DNA of 28,888 bases from Plantago elongata (GCA_036897095.1 JAYMSP010001782.1:1-28888), one strand, 5' to 3'. Numbered from the stretch's first letter, positions 10,297 through 22,018 are shown. Notes: generated from the letters alone by a model not told the origin. Numbers and translations: made by a program.

Positions 10297-10911
10297 TCAT
10301 ACAGTTGGCGGAGCTTGTTGAAACCTGCAATTGGGCAACGGAATCTGATCAATCTGCAACCCTTGCATCCCTCTCCTCTTCCAAATATTCACCTCATCAC
10401 GCGCCGCCTTCTTCACCACCGGTAACGGCGGATCCATTTCCCTAATATCCACCTCCACCTTCACATACTCACCCCGATCATCTCCGATTCTCGATCTCAC
10501 TCGTCTCGAATCGACACTTGTTCGTTGATCCTTGCTCGCTCTACAGCTCTTGCTCCTCACAGACGCCGGATTCGGAGCTGGAGGCAACAGAGACTTGCTC
10601 GAGAAGAGCTTCTTCAACCTGCTGTATTTCTGCTGCTGCTGGTGTTGGTGAACAGGCGTGGCGGTGATTGGGAAAGTGGTGACGCGGTTGTTGCGCTTGA
10701 CCTGGCCCATGCAGCTCACCTTCGGAGAAGAAGGCTCGTCGGTCGCTTTGATTCGGGTTCTCGATTGGTTGTTGTTGAGGTTTATGTCTTTGAGTGACAG
10801 TTTGCAGAAGATTGGGAGGAAGATGTTAACATTGTTGGTGTTCTTCTGATTGAAATGGTGGTGGTACGGTGTGGTTTGATTGTTGTACTTGTAGACATTG
10901 TTGTTACCCAT
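10297..10911 (-). CDS. Syringolide-induced protein 14-1-1-like (plant-specific, unknown function)
   Basis: An intact single-exon gene of 204 codons. The ATG at 10909-10911 gives MGNNNVYKYNN; upstream in-frame sequence has no other ATG. Seen: an Asn/His-rich N-terminus; the conserved SPKVSCMGQVKR block (about residues 62-73); a His/Gln run (88-94); a basic Ser-rich middle (KYSRLKKLFSSKS, 95-107; RSKSCRASKDQR); and a C-terminal EVNIWKRRGM segment with LPNCRFQQ near the end. Known: SPxVSCMGQ with a C-terminal WKRR motif occurs in a small plant family that includes soybean syringolide-induced protein 14-1-1, a defence-elicitor-responsive protein whose biochemistry is not established. There is no signal peptide or membrane segment. 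The higher GC content and absence of stops against AT-rich flanks support a real gene. Family assignment is by motif from memory. Confidence 0.75.
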   Translation of the reverse strand: MGNNNVYKYNNQTTPYHHHFNQKNTNNVNIFLPIFCKLSLKDINLNNNQSRTRIKATDEPSSPKVSCMGQVKRNNRVTTFPITATPVHQHQQQQKYSRLKKLFSSKSLLPPAPNPASVRSKSCRASKDQRTSVDSRRVRSRIGDDRGEYVKVEVDIREMDPPLPVVKKAARDEVNIWKRRGMQGLQIDQIPLPNCRFQQAPPTV

Positions 10912-11080
10912 AACAATTGGCAATTGGTAATACTAATACCTGTAGTTTTGGAGGAGTGGAATGAGGAGGAAGAAGAAGATGAGGATTTTCAAGTCTAGAG
11001 AGGGAAATGGGAACACATGGAAGGTAGCCAAAAAGTGGTACAGGGAGAAATATTATATGGACAGTTTTGAGAGGAGATGG

Positions 11081-11090
11081 GTATTTATAT
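11081..11090 (-). promoter_or_regulatory. TATA box candidate for the 10297-10911 gene
   Basis: Read on the minus strand, TATAAATAC lies about 170 bases upstream of the ATG, preceded by GCATGCATATAA. Transcription would begin near 11050 and give a leader of about 140 bases, which is ordinary for a plant gene. Confidence 0.5.
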
Positions 11091-11099
11091 TATATGCAT

Positions 11100-12030
11100 G
11101 CATTCAGTGTGGTAACTGTGTGTGTATGGTCTCTTCATTAATCTATTTTTGCTCATTTTTATGTTTAACCAATGGTTTTGACTTTTAACTTTTCACAGAT
11201 TAACGATCATGGTCAAGTTGACCGTGTATAGTTTCTAGGCATGGGGAGAAAAACATTCGAATATTTTTTTTTAAAACGGTAAAATTTTATGAAACACGTA
11301 GATTTATCAATATGAGACAAGGATAATCAACACTTCTCCTAATTCATACCAATACGTGGAAGTATGTTGATTCGGTTATGAGTGCATTTATAGAGATCAT
11401 ACAGTTTAATTATTAAGAAAATAACGGTCAAACACGTGACATATATAAACTATTAAAACGAAAATAACAATATTAACTAGTAGTGTTTCTTAGAGTATTT
11501 TTTTCAATAATGATTATTATACATTTAAAGGATTGTTCCGACATTGAATTTAATATGTAGACAAACTTTTTTTAATGATTTTGATTAAAATATTCAATTT
11601 AAATATACACAAATTTGAATATTTTACGTGTCAATATATGATGTTTGGACCATCATTTTAAACTTTTGCAAGAAGCAAAAATATAAGTAATATTAAATAG
11701 AATTATAGAAACATTACAACTCTATGTCGTTTAGTTTTTATTTTCATACCACGAGATATTCAATAAGTAAAGAGATTTATTAAGGAGTATTGAAACCTGA
11801 CACTACATATTTCCAGTATTTTCATCTTTAAGAAACTCTAGATTACGTGGGAATTTAATAAAAGGATTTCTTGTAACGAGCTGAAAAGAATGTGGTAGAG
11901 TGTGTGCAACCTTACATGCCTAAATTTGGAGTAGGAGTCGGGTCTCGAGATTAACCCCTATATGTTTTTTGTTACATTTATATTAAAAGTTAAATAATGA
12001 TTACAAGTTAATAAAAGTGAAACAAAGCGA
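11100..12030. other. AT-rich intergenic stretch
   Basis: No gene or structured element seen. The part next to 11100 is presumably upstream promoter DNA of the minus-strand gene; individual sites cannot be assigned with confidence. Confidence 0.4.
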
Positions 12031-12039
12031 CATATTGTC

Positions 12040-12115
12040 AAATCGTCTGTAGTTGAGTGATAAGTTAAGACATTCCGTTACTATGAGGTCACGAGTTCAA
12101 TTTCTCAAAATAAAT
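12040..12115 (+). mobile_element. tRNA-derived SINE-like unit (RNA polymerase III A and B boxes)
   Basis: TGTAGTTGAGTGA at 12048-12060 resembles an A box and GAGTTCAATTTCT at 12093-12105 a B box. They are about 45 bases apart, and TATGAGGTCACGAGTTC precedes the B box much as in plant tRNA-related SINE heads. No tRNA cloverleaf can be folded convincingly and the 3' boundary and target duplication are not visible. It is more likely an old SINE head than a tRNA gene. Confidence 0.4.
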
Positions 12116-13864
12116 AATTATATTCTCTAAATAAAAATTAGTGTTGATTTGCATTTAGAAAGGAATAATTAATCTTCTTAAAAAACAAGGACACATTCAA
12201 GAGCATTGATTATGAATGTTATTATATCTAAATACTAAGTCAGACAAACAGTTAGCGCAAAATTTGTGTAGTTAATCTAAGGCGTGACAGCCACCGGCTT
12301 CTTCAATCATATTGTCCTTCGCCATTAAATTATCTCAATGCGTGTCAGATTATAATTTATCTGACTTTTAATACTCCATTAACAATTTGTACTAAGTAGT
12401 CGCTTCACTGGACACAACGGACTGTAACGGAATTGAAATTAAAAGATTCAATTTCAGTTCTATATTAAACATTCTAATATAATTAGTTATTTACACTGTA
12501 TAATAAGAGTGTAAAATGTAAATATGAACTAACTGTAATTTTCTTACGGAGCTTATAGCTTTGTTCCGTGTTAGTGGTCATTGCAAAATTCATGTTTTCG
12601 TTTGGTAGGTGTTAGATTTAGAATTCATGTACAATTCAACATATACAAGCATAGTAATAGTCATTAGTGGAATTAAAAACATATCATATGGCAGTATATA
12701 TATATATATATTAATGTCTTAGAATTTGAGTGGTCTTTTTTAATCGAAGTTACAGTTTTTTATATAAAATATTTGATTTAAGTGAAAAAATAGTCACTCC
12801 AACGATATGAGAAAACTGGGACTTCGTGGTGGAATTGTGAGGAATAAAAGTTCAAAGTTTAGAATTTGGCCCGAGTTGAAAATGACTAACAGTTTCACTT
12901 TCGGAATCTATTGACTCTAGTTGTTTACCCTTGACTTGAGTACTATTTATGAACCAAACAAATGGCTCAATTGCTACTTCAACCCTGTGGTTGTGGCAAT
13001 TAACCACAAAGCGACACCAAATACTACCAAAACTTCACTTATCCTCGGTTAACCAACACAAATATGAGATTAAATCGCAACTAGAATTTATTTAACAAAA
13101 CTAGTTGAAAACTTAATTAATATTTAATTAAATAACTGATAGGTGATCATGTAATTAAAAAACTAATTAACTTTTAATTTATTAATTAACTAGCTGAAAA
13201 ACTTAGATGAATCATATTTTATTATAAATTATCAATATCACTATATACATATATTTGAAGTAGAATTTCAAGATACACTTCATACTTGTATACTTAAACG
13301 ATTAAATGAGCCCAATTGCAGATTTTATTTTATTTTTAAGTAAAATCCAATTGCATTTTGATAGAACTATATTTAAAATTTGAAATTCTTGACTAATAAT
13401 AATTGGTTCAATGATTTCGGGACCTGATCAACCAAACATTTGAAAAAAAGGGAAAATCCATTTTGTTGATATAAATAAATTGACAACAAAGAAAAGTGAC
13501 CATCTACGGATTAGTTTGTTACTAATGTATTTTGACGATACATAAAGCGAGTCATGTTCAATGATAAGGGTAATTAAATTAGACTTTGAACAAAATGTAA
13601 AACTTATTATGCGTGAATACGGACTAAATTGAGTTTTTATATAGTTTGAAACGGAAGAAGTATCAATATATATTTTACGTGTTTAATTATCGTCATAAGT
13701 ATCACGACTTCATGATTCATTACTTTGCGAATGATAAATATTTAACGTACGTTGCATTATTGATATTGGATTATAGGATGGTTTGCCGAGCATATAAAAT
13801 CCCGTCGAAAGGAAGTGTGAAGTCAATTGGTTTTGGTAGGCTATTGAATTGATTTCAGTGTCTC
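12116..13864. other. AT-rich intergenic stretch with a TA microsatellite
   Basis: A (TA)n tract of about nine repeats lies at 12695-12712. Around 13650 GAAACGGAAGAAGTAT resembles a Stowaway terminus, but no opposite end was found. No gene is visible; the short frames near 13646-13852 are AT-rich and unsupported. Confidence 0.4.
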
Positions 13865-13912
13865 CATTGAAATTCAATTTCTCAACGGGAAAAATAAAAT
13901 TGAATTTCAATG
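13865..13912. repeat. Perfect 16-bp inverted repeat (hairpin)
   Basis: CATTGAAATTCAATTT at 13865-13880 is the exact reverse complement of 13897-13912, with a 16-base loop between. There is no T-tract or coding neighbour that would make it a terminator. It may be a relic of a small fold-back element. Confidence 0.7.
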
Positions 13913-15307
13913 TTCAAGCATGGTTGTCTCAGCTAGCAAACAGGATAGACATTATCATCAATTCATCAGCGTGAATAAGAACCTTGAGTTTCCTTGTGGG
14001 GTTCCTTTTGTCACTATAAGATGAGCATAATGACATTTCCAATAATTGTTTGGGCATCGAGTATTAAACTTTTAACTTAGCTCGAGTCACAAGTAAAAAA
14101 TAGTAAATTGTAAAAGGGTAATTAAATAATATAAGGTATGTACGTTTTGACAATTAAAATAGGTCAAAGGCTCTGTTATGTCCGACTGTAATCATTTTAG
14201 CAAAATTAAATTGAATTATTTGTAGTATATAATATAACGAAGTAGAATATAACTGAATCGGTACGCTTCAAATGAAGATATGCACGAGGGAAGCTACATT
14301 TAGAAACTTTCCAAACTATGGTTAAATGGTGATTGCCAAGAAATGCTTCTCCTTGACGCGTCATTCGACAGGTCCTATTTGTCCATGTGCTATGGAACGT
14401 GATATTAGTTCACCGAACCATTCATTTTCTTCACAAACGATACGATCATTAAAGTTTCTTTCTACGACATTTCGCACTCCAACTTTAATTTTTCCACAAG
14501 TTTTCATAAAATGGAACATTATATTATGTCACATAGCAAAGGTTGCATTGCAGAATTTTGAAATGTTTCGAATTAATACTAAATAAACTCCGAGATTTAT
14601 ATATAATATCACACTGACATGTAACGAAAATTTTAATACGAGATAAAATGAATATTATAAGTGAAATAAGTTGAAAGGAGTAAACGTAGATTTGAATGCG
14701 TGGTGGAGTACATCGATGTGTAAACCTTGAAGGATCTAATCAAGGGATTCGGATATGTAGTATAAATTAAGTTTCTTAATGAACAATTGGGAATTAAATA
14801 ATCCCGTTTAGTGTAGAGTACACAACTCTGTCGGTGCAACCTATCAGATGTTTCTCAAAGTGAGGCATTGCTGGAAGGCTATTAGCCTATTACTTACCTT
14901 CTTAATTAATTTAATTAGTTTTCAATAAAGCGCATTGGATGTGTAAAATATTTCAAGTAACAGGGTTTGTCGTAGAAAAGGGTAACAAAAAATAATTGAT
15001 TTTCTAAACTTTGGTCTCTCGTGATCTTCTTTCATGCCTTTATCACTTTCTGCTGTCATAAGTTTTTCAACTTGAATTTGTTTGGGAATTAATCTTTTTG
15101 ATGACTCAAAAGTTCGTAGACAAGGGTAAAAGACTCATAGCTATGAAATTCGTACTGATACATTAATATTTTAGTCGCATGTTCAAATGTATAGTTTGTG
15201 TATATCCGATTCATATTCCGTCTCACCTCGAAAGTTTTAAAGGCTACAACGTGACTTAAAAGGTATATGAAGTACACATGTTCGGATTTAGAATTTATAC
15301 TTAAGGA
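13913..15307. other. Intergenic stretch without a recognised feature
   Basis: The frame at 14326-14586 (86 codons, plus) reads without stops but has no recognised motif and no gene context; I do not call it. Nothing else was identified. Confidence 0.4.
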
Positions 15308-15315
15308 GTTACATC

Positions 15316-15592
15316 CAGGGCGGACCGAGCCCAGGGTGCCCCCGCAAGAGAGAAGAATTTTAAGAAAAAAAAATCAATTTTTTTCATTGAATATTGATGT
15401 AATGTATATCACTAGCTGAGTCCAAACTAGAAACAATGTTAAATTGGTCTTAGGGCTTGGACACTAACTAAGTTCTTGCATTATAGTACAAATGACCAAT
15501 CCTGGTTCAATTTTCATTACTCACATTTTTCAATTTTAACTAAAAAAATTTAATTTAGCCCATGATGAAAATGATTCATCGATCCGCCCCTG
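15316..15592. mobile_element. hAT-type non-autonomous element, 277 bp
   Basis: The termini are inverted: the left end starts CAGGGCGGACCGAGCCC and the reverse complement of the right end starts CAGGGGCGGATCGATG. The element is flanked by a perfect 8-base target duplication, GTTACATC, at 15308-15315 and 15593-15600. An 8-base duplication and CAGGG-type ends are characteristic of hAT transposons. The interior is AT-rich and non-coding, so it was mobilised by a transposase encoded elsewhere. Confidence 0.88.
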
Positions 15593-15600
15593 GTTACATC

Positions 15601-16877
15601 GTATATTATTCAGTGAGTTTCATATGGTACTACCCGGGTTTGGTTTTGGTCTCAGTTTGGTAACCTCAAATGCTCATGCAGTACACATTTACTAAAACAT
15701 CCACTCCAATATACAACTATACAAGTACTTGTAACTCTATATACAAAAGGCAATTACTATTTATACAGTGCTTTTCATTTGATACTTTGCCAGATTTTGT
15801 CTTGGACACACTTATAAGCATGCACATTGCTCATATCTTTATCAAATGCATGCATGCATTCCACTATGATTACCAGTATTAAACTACAAAGACCACAGCA
15901 CAAGTCACAACATCAATAATTAGACATTCCACTATCACACCAAGTAACACATGCACACACTTTGGAAATTACAAAAGCTACAAAAACTTTACAATAATAA
16001 TCCAGTTGTTGGGAAATAGCTCTCTTTATTACCTGTGTTGCTGACCAAAAATAATAGTATTGGATCATAAGCTCAACTTTCAGGTTGTACATTTTGTAAC
16101 ATAGTGACTTGTTCTGTTCTACAATAATCTCAATGGTTTAAGATTCACATTCGTACAGATAGAAAGCTGATCACCCGATCTCTATGCTTCTCTTTTCAAC
16201 TATAATCCAATCAGTAATCAGACAACCAAACGTGAAGCAAGTTTTTGTACATCAAAGTAGGGACATAATTTCATACTTTTCTTACAAAAAGATTTAGAAC
16301 TCTTTCAATCATTTCAATTTACCAACTTGATTTAATCGAAAACGTATCCTAGCCACTCATTATTTATATGCTTGACTCGAGGTTTATGTTTAGTAAAACG
16401 AGTTGGTAAGGTGGCTAACAAGTTCAAGACCTCAAGACCTCGATGGAAATTCAACAGATTAGCTAAAAAAGTAGTACTCCAGACTCAAGTAATATATTAA
16501 CACTGAATAAATAATTTAACAGGTAAGTTAACTCATAAGGTGAATGGTTCACGGTAAACAATTATCCTAGCTCATCACACACAATCATCAATTCATCATC
16601 GTAAATCAAGTAGCTCCTCATGAACTGTGACCGATGACAGTAAACAGTTAACAGTTAACAAAAGAACTTAAAGCAACATGTATATCTGGAACTACAACAA
16701 GCATATAAGATACATAAAACCGAAGTAGTGTTTGAAGTTACAACACAATCCTACTATTCCAGGATATTTCTGGGAATCACACAACCTATTAACCGTAAAA
16801 ATAACAATGCAGATAAGAGATACTACCCACATAAGTATGGAGTCTGACTACCTTTGTAAAAAAAAGTAGTCTGGAGT
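15601..16877. other. Intergenic DNA, probably including the VPS9A 3'UTR
   Basis: No coding exon found. The part adjoining 16877 is the likely 3'UTR of the minus-strand VPS9A gene. A minus-strand AATAAA occurs near 16025 but is distant; the real cleavage site is not evident. Confidence 0.4.
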
Positions 16878-19800
16878 CTATGGAATACCTGTACTATGTT
16901 CATCTTTTGAAACTTCCATCGAACGTTCTTTCACTTCTTCTGGTAGATCTGGCTGCTCCAGATTTTGTCTTTTGGTATTCGTATTCAAATACGAGTCAAT
17001 TCTATTTTCTGATTCCCCGGCAATTTCAGTCTGTTCTTGATTTGTTTCTCGAAAATTGGAGAATGAAGCAGCGGGATAATTACCATCCACACCTCTTGCA
17101 AGGCAAACGTACTTGAATACAAGTTGCTTATAGCTGTTCAATAAACCATCTACTTCTTCAACCGTGAGATCCCCAGACTGAGAATATAAAAAGGGGAATT
17201 CGCGAAAAATGTGGCTTGCTTCATGTTCCTTCAATAGCATGGTTGCACCTTTATTTTCCAGATCCGAGAGTGACGGAGGTTTATTATTTAGAGATAACCG
17301 ATCTTTTCCATGTGACTCGTCGTTCCTTGATTCAGTATCAGATAACGCTGAGGCCTGAGAGTTTTTAGAACTCAAAGTTGGTTGTGGTTCCACCAGCTCT
17401 GATTTAGGAATATGTCGAGTATTTGGATCTGATTTGTTGTCTGAGTTCTTTAAGTTGTCAGAGAGGCCAGAACAAATTGATCGAGCGAATTCCATGTTAC
17501 TTTCGTATTCACTTTCATCCATCGAAATGGCTTTTGCATCAATATTGGATATAAAGGATTCGACAGATAGCATGTTGGTGAAGAAGTAAGCTGCTTCTCC
17601 TGACAAGCAAGTTTGTCGTCTGAATCTTTGTATGTACGCCAAGTTAGAATGCAGTTGAGGAGGGTTTGCCTGCATAAGATACCATGCAAAGATCTGTTTC
17701 TGAGATGCTCGGGGAAGAAAAAGAGAATATTGTTAACTCTAACTTTGAGCCTAAGTATATGGAAAATATTGCACATTTACAGCATCCTAACTTTTCAAAT
17801 TTAAGCTCCAAAACATATTGAGGGACAAATCAGATACAAATTGATAGGTTATCCTCAACAAGAATGTAATGCAGCAGTCAAAAGTCTCAAACACAAATTC
17901 AAAGTAAAGGTAGGAGTTACTCAGTGAACAACCGGTTTCTGACTTTAGCAAACAGATATTGATTTATGTATCCATAGCTGATAGGAAGGGATATTGTATG
18001 CAAGTGCAGAACTTTCTTCCCTCCTTGTGTCCACAGCTGATAGGAAGGGGTATTGTATGCAAGTGCAGAACTTTGTTCTCTCCTTGTGTAAACTCTAAAG
18101 TCTAAAGGATATGCACGATCAACCAAACAATACGCAAGACCCAAAATTAGAAGAGAGTATATGGTTCTGATTTCTGAGTACCACTAGCAAAGCCAAAATC
18201 TTATGTTACAAGTCCTATAAGATATGATTCTTTCACACATACAGGAACAGAATCCCATTGCTACACCAGGTAACACAACAAAGAATGATCATTAGACATT
18301 CTGAGCTAAGAAGCTATTGAGACTGGAGAAACTGTATAAAACAGGATCGTAATGCTTACGAAGTTGAAGATTCAAAGTCCTGGTATAGCAGTCATGAAAA
18401 AGTCAAATGTACTTTACATAAACAAGAGGAGGATACAAGTAAAATAACCTTTATGGTGACATAAATGAGAACTGGGAGGAACTCATCAGCTCCTGGATGT
18501 TCATCATCAGATACACGGGAGGCATTGAGCAGCAAGTTACTGATAACTTTGCAACAACTTAGGATGCACACAAGCTTGTCTCTTGGTGACTTGTACATGT
18601 TAATCTTTTGAAGCTCTTTCTGTGCAAGCTATACCAACATAGGAAAGTAAAAGTGAGATTCCTCACCATGTTGGACAACTAATGCACTTGACAAGTACTG
18701 CAAAGGATAACAACTTCTGAATCACTTACCAACCATGATGTTTCGTTTTGATATGCTGGTTTGATATCCAAATTCTCTGGGCGAATAAATTGTTGAAGAA
18801 GAGCCATCTTCTCATGAAGCTCATCATCTGCATTAACATCTTCTTGGAGTGAAGCAAATACACGAGGAAATAACTTCGTCATGACATACTTCTCCAGTCC
18901 CTGTAATTGAAAGAACAAACATGAATTAAAAAAAACGGAGCAAATCAGAGAAACGTACTATACTGATACTGCAATAACAGAAATAACATAAGAGCATGCT
19001 GAGTTATAAATGCAAATAAAATCATAGGCTATTTGGGAGATTTCATCTGAACACGTTTTCGAATATGGTTCACTGCACATGGAAGACAGAAAATTCTAAA
19101 ACAATTCCTTGGGGGGGGGGGGGGGGGGGGGTGAAAAAACACATCCCTCCACTATGGGTGCTGAAAGTGAGGTGCTCAAGTAATCAGCATGAACTTGACA
19201 AAAAAAAGGGTCCTCTAGATTGTACACAAAATTAATCACGCAAAACTCATAAGAAGATCAATCTCATGAACAAGGTAAAGGATAGATATCATAATCAGTA
19301 GTGCAACTTCTGAAAACTCCCAATGCAAACGTGGCTATAAATGTTGCACGGACAATTCCAACCTGTCCATCTTAATTAGATTGATGTTCGCGTGATGAGA
19401 AATCCAAATCGCACTTAATTCATTTTTCTAACATCGACATTGCTTTGTTAAATAAAGCTAAGATAATAAATCACTTTTGCATACACATAAGCTACACTTG
19501 CATATGGCACACTATCCAAACGTGCCAAAAAACAAGGATGGCAGAAGAGATAATCTGATGTTGCTTTTGGAAACATAACACATTAGTTATTGAACTAACA
19601 TGGCAGATTAAATCGATACTCACTTCACCCGCACTCTCCAATTCCTCCTCCGACGAACCAGCCCAGAGAGAGTGAGCACGGAATGCCACTTCCATATTGC
19701 TGAGAAACTGCTGCACAGCTGCACTGTCCCGTTCTGCATCCGGTGCACTCTTCGAGAACGATACTATAAAACTGCATATTCGACATCAGTTCCATAGGAA

Positions 19801-20197
19801 ATAGCATTCTCAATTGTTACGGGCCGAAGATTAAATCATGATCAGCATCAGGACTAATAGTTACTACTACTCTTATGTACTTCTATGAGTTTAGCATTGA
19901 CAGGCAAATAAAATTCAGCTCTATAATTCGAGTCAGGTACTCAGGTTAGGTTACTGACCAATCAAGGATTTCGATTCCGCTTATCACAAGGAGAAAAAAT
20001 ACAAAGTACATAGAACTGAGCTAAATCGAAAACCACATTAGCAGAGTTGAGTGTAAATGAAGAAGCTGCGATTGAATGAGGGAATACCTTTTGATAGCTT
20101 TGACGAACTCGGCGGCAGAAGGGTGGCGCATCCGATCGAGAAAGTCGTGCCACGTCATCGGGGCGGTGGAGGAGCCAAATACGTCGGAGTTCTCCAT
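16878..20197 (-). CDS. VPS9A: Vacuolar protein sorting-associated protein 9A (Rab5-family guanine nucleotide exchange factor)
   Basis: Five minus-strand exons, all with GT-AG introns and matching phases: 20088-20197, 19624-19771, 18730-18900, 18449-18628 and 16878-17669, giving 466 residues. The start is the ATG at 20195-20197 (MENSDVFG). Seen: an N-terminal helical region with HDFLDRMRHPSA and FRAHSLWAGSSEEELESAG; the VPS9 domain from about residue 100 to 245, with LEKYVMTKLFPRVFA, ENLDIKPAY, RDKLVCILSCCKVI, GADEFLPVLIYV and GEAAYFFTNMLSVESFI; then an acidic Ser-rich region and SDLENKGAT...LLNSYKQLVFKYVC. Known: VPS9A activates Rab5-type GTPases (RHA1, ARA7, ARA6) on endosomes and is essential for vacuolar and endocytic traffic. 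Asp191 and Tyr231 here align with Asp185 and Tyr225, reported as critical in Arabidopsis VPS9a, so catalysis should be intact. The C-terminus ends in TAG shortly after an AG/GTATTC site, so a longer splice form is possible; Arabidopsis VPS9a is about 50 residues longer. Confidence 0.93.
17972..18089. repeat. 59-bp tandem duplication in VPS9A intron 4
   Basis: Unit 1 (17972-18030) and unit 2 (18031-18089) both begin CCAYAGCTGATAGGAAGGG and end CTCCTTGTGT, with about five differences. They lie wholly inside the 779-base fourth intron and do not touch the splice sites. Confidence 0.85.
19111..19131. repeat. 21-base homopolymer G tract in VPS9A intron 2
   Basis: An uninterrupted run of 21 G on the plus strand (C on the VPS9A sense strand). 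Its exact length is uncertain in any assembly because such tracts slip in amplification and sequencing. It could form a G-quadruplex on the non-transcript-like strand. Confidence 0.8.
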
Positions 20198-20250
20198 TGG
20201 AGATCGGGTCGGATTGAATCGGAGATTTGGTTGAGGAGCAAACGCCAACT

Positions 20251-20260
20251 GTATTTATTT
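20251..20260 (-). promoter_or_regulatory. TATA-like element for VPS9A
   Basis: On the minus strand AAATAAATAC lies about 55 bases upstream of the VPS9A ATG. If used it implies a leader of only about 25-30 bases, so transcription may instead start further upstream. Confidence 0.25.
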
Positions 20261-22018
20261 ACTACTCCGGCTGAGCATAAAATGAACCGGACCGAATCTA
20301 GAAACGGTCGTAACTCGTAACCAAAGAAAATCTAGGAGAAATTTGTCGTAGAGGTTCAGTTGTGGAGAAAATTGTAAAAAACGATCCAGTAAAATGGAAT
20401 GTTTGCAAAAACGAATTGAAACTGTATCATATCGACCTAAAACTTTATAATAATGTGTAAATGATACAGTTTTCACACTTAAAACTGTACATTTAATGTG
20501 ATAATGTATAATTTTTTATTGTATAATATAATGCAAATAATACAACGGTCAATTTTTATAGAGTCTTTTTTCTATACGTTACATACCCGTAATGCTCTTG
20601 AAAATCTACTATTATAGGATGATGACGGGTCGGATATCCGACCCAGAATTGCTCAAATGGAATTTGGTCTTCATTGGGCCTTATACTGGGCTTGCATGGT
20701 TACCACCCTTACTGGGTAAGTACCGGAAATAAGTCGTTTAGGAGTGTACTAGACCCCTCTCTATTTATAATACTTCGAAATATAATAAATAAGGTGACTT
20801 CTCTCTTTCCTGTTATAGTAAAGTAATTAGGGTTAAATCATTCATATGGGGGAAACTCTACCCTTTATTATAAAATCTTTTCTCTTTAAGATTAAGTTAT
20901 TGCTTTGTTAGAAACTAAAAGAACTTAGGAGAAGCCATAAAAAGAAATCATAATAAAATAAAAATAAGGCGTGCCTTACTACTAAATTAGGTTCGATCAT
21001 AATTGTACTCTAATCCCAAATAATTTGACTCGAGCTCGGCTTGTTCAAATAATAATGAGCTCGAGTTGAATCGGAGTTTAACTTTACGTGTGATCGTTTT
21101 GTTTGCAAGTTGTGTAGGGATCGACTCTTTAAAATTTAACAATGCTCGTTTGGACTCATTTAAATATAGTATTGTAGTAATTTTTTGTGAATGGACTCGA
21201 TTTAAATTAGTTAAACTCCAATTTTGTGAATGGACTCGATAATTAACTCATTAATTACGAGTAATTACGACTTAATTAATTATTAACGACTGTCAAGCTA
21301 ATTAATGTTAGTCATAATTAATGAGTTAATTATCGCTAAATTAATTACTGTTAGTGTTAATTAATTATCGTTAAACTAATTACTGCTAGTCCTAATTACT
21401 AATTAATTATTGTTAATAAAAGTCATTAGTACTCCGTAAGCAACGAGTAATTAGCAGTAATTAACATTAATGAAGAATTAACTATTTACCGATTAATTAA
21501 GGTACTGTTATGAATGCCGACTGACCGTCGACTAGAAGCTAGATATCATGGAAAATGGGATTGGACAGACTTCTTGTCTGTGGATTATCTGTTGGAAAGG
21601 ATAATGAGTAATTATTGAAAAGTCGGAAATACCAACTTACTAGGTTAACCGGAATAAGTGACGTAATTAAGGAACAGAATAAGTAAAAGAGGTTAAAATA
21701 TTATTAGACTATCAAGTACTTAAACAGGACTTACAGAAGCTCCTGAAACACCGGACCCCAACGGTGAGTGTTAGCTGGCTTTCGGCATCAGGCCCTGGGA
21801 AAGTTAAAGTGCCATTTTCCAATTCCGTATTTATTCCTCGTATTTCAGTTCCGTATCTATTTATCTGTCTGACTATCTGATACTGACATCGATTAGCTGC
21901 CGACCTCTGAGTGACTCGACTAGTGATTGTGACCTTTAACTGAAACCATAGTGAACCGTGTCTAGGAATTACTGAGTGTTATTGACGTAGATTTTATGAG
22001 TTCAGTTTAAGTGACCGC
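20261..22018. other. AT-rich spacer grading into LTR-like sequence
   Basis: The 20400-20560 part has inverted ACTGTATCAT/ATGATACAGT motifs. At 21240-21480 there are many short TTAATTAATTA and GTTAGT repeats in both orientations. From about 21500 rightwards the base composition becomes more mixed and the sequence probably belongs to the LTR-like block ending at 23024. The left boundary of that block could not be fixed. No gene is visible. Confidence 0.35.

Noticed and set aside
10525-10797. 90-codon plus-strand open frame
   Set aside because: Antisense shadow of the SPKVSCMGQ-motif gene; low-complexity Arg/Leu/Val.
12040-12115. Functional tRNA gene
   Set aside because: A/B-box-like motifs are present, but no acceptor stem pairing or anticodon arm is evident.
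13645-13670. Stowaway-like terminus GAAACGGAAGAAGTAT
   Set aside because: No inverted partner found upstream within a reasonable distance.
14326-14586. 86-codon plus-strand open frame
   Set aside because: No recognised motif, gene structure or neighbouring exons; not enough support to call a gene.
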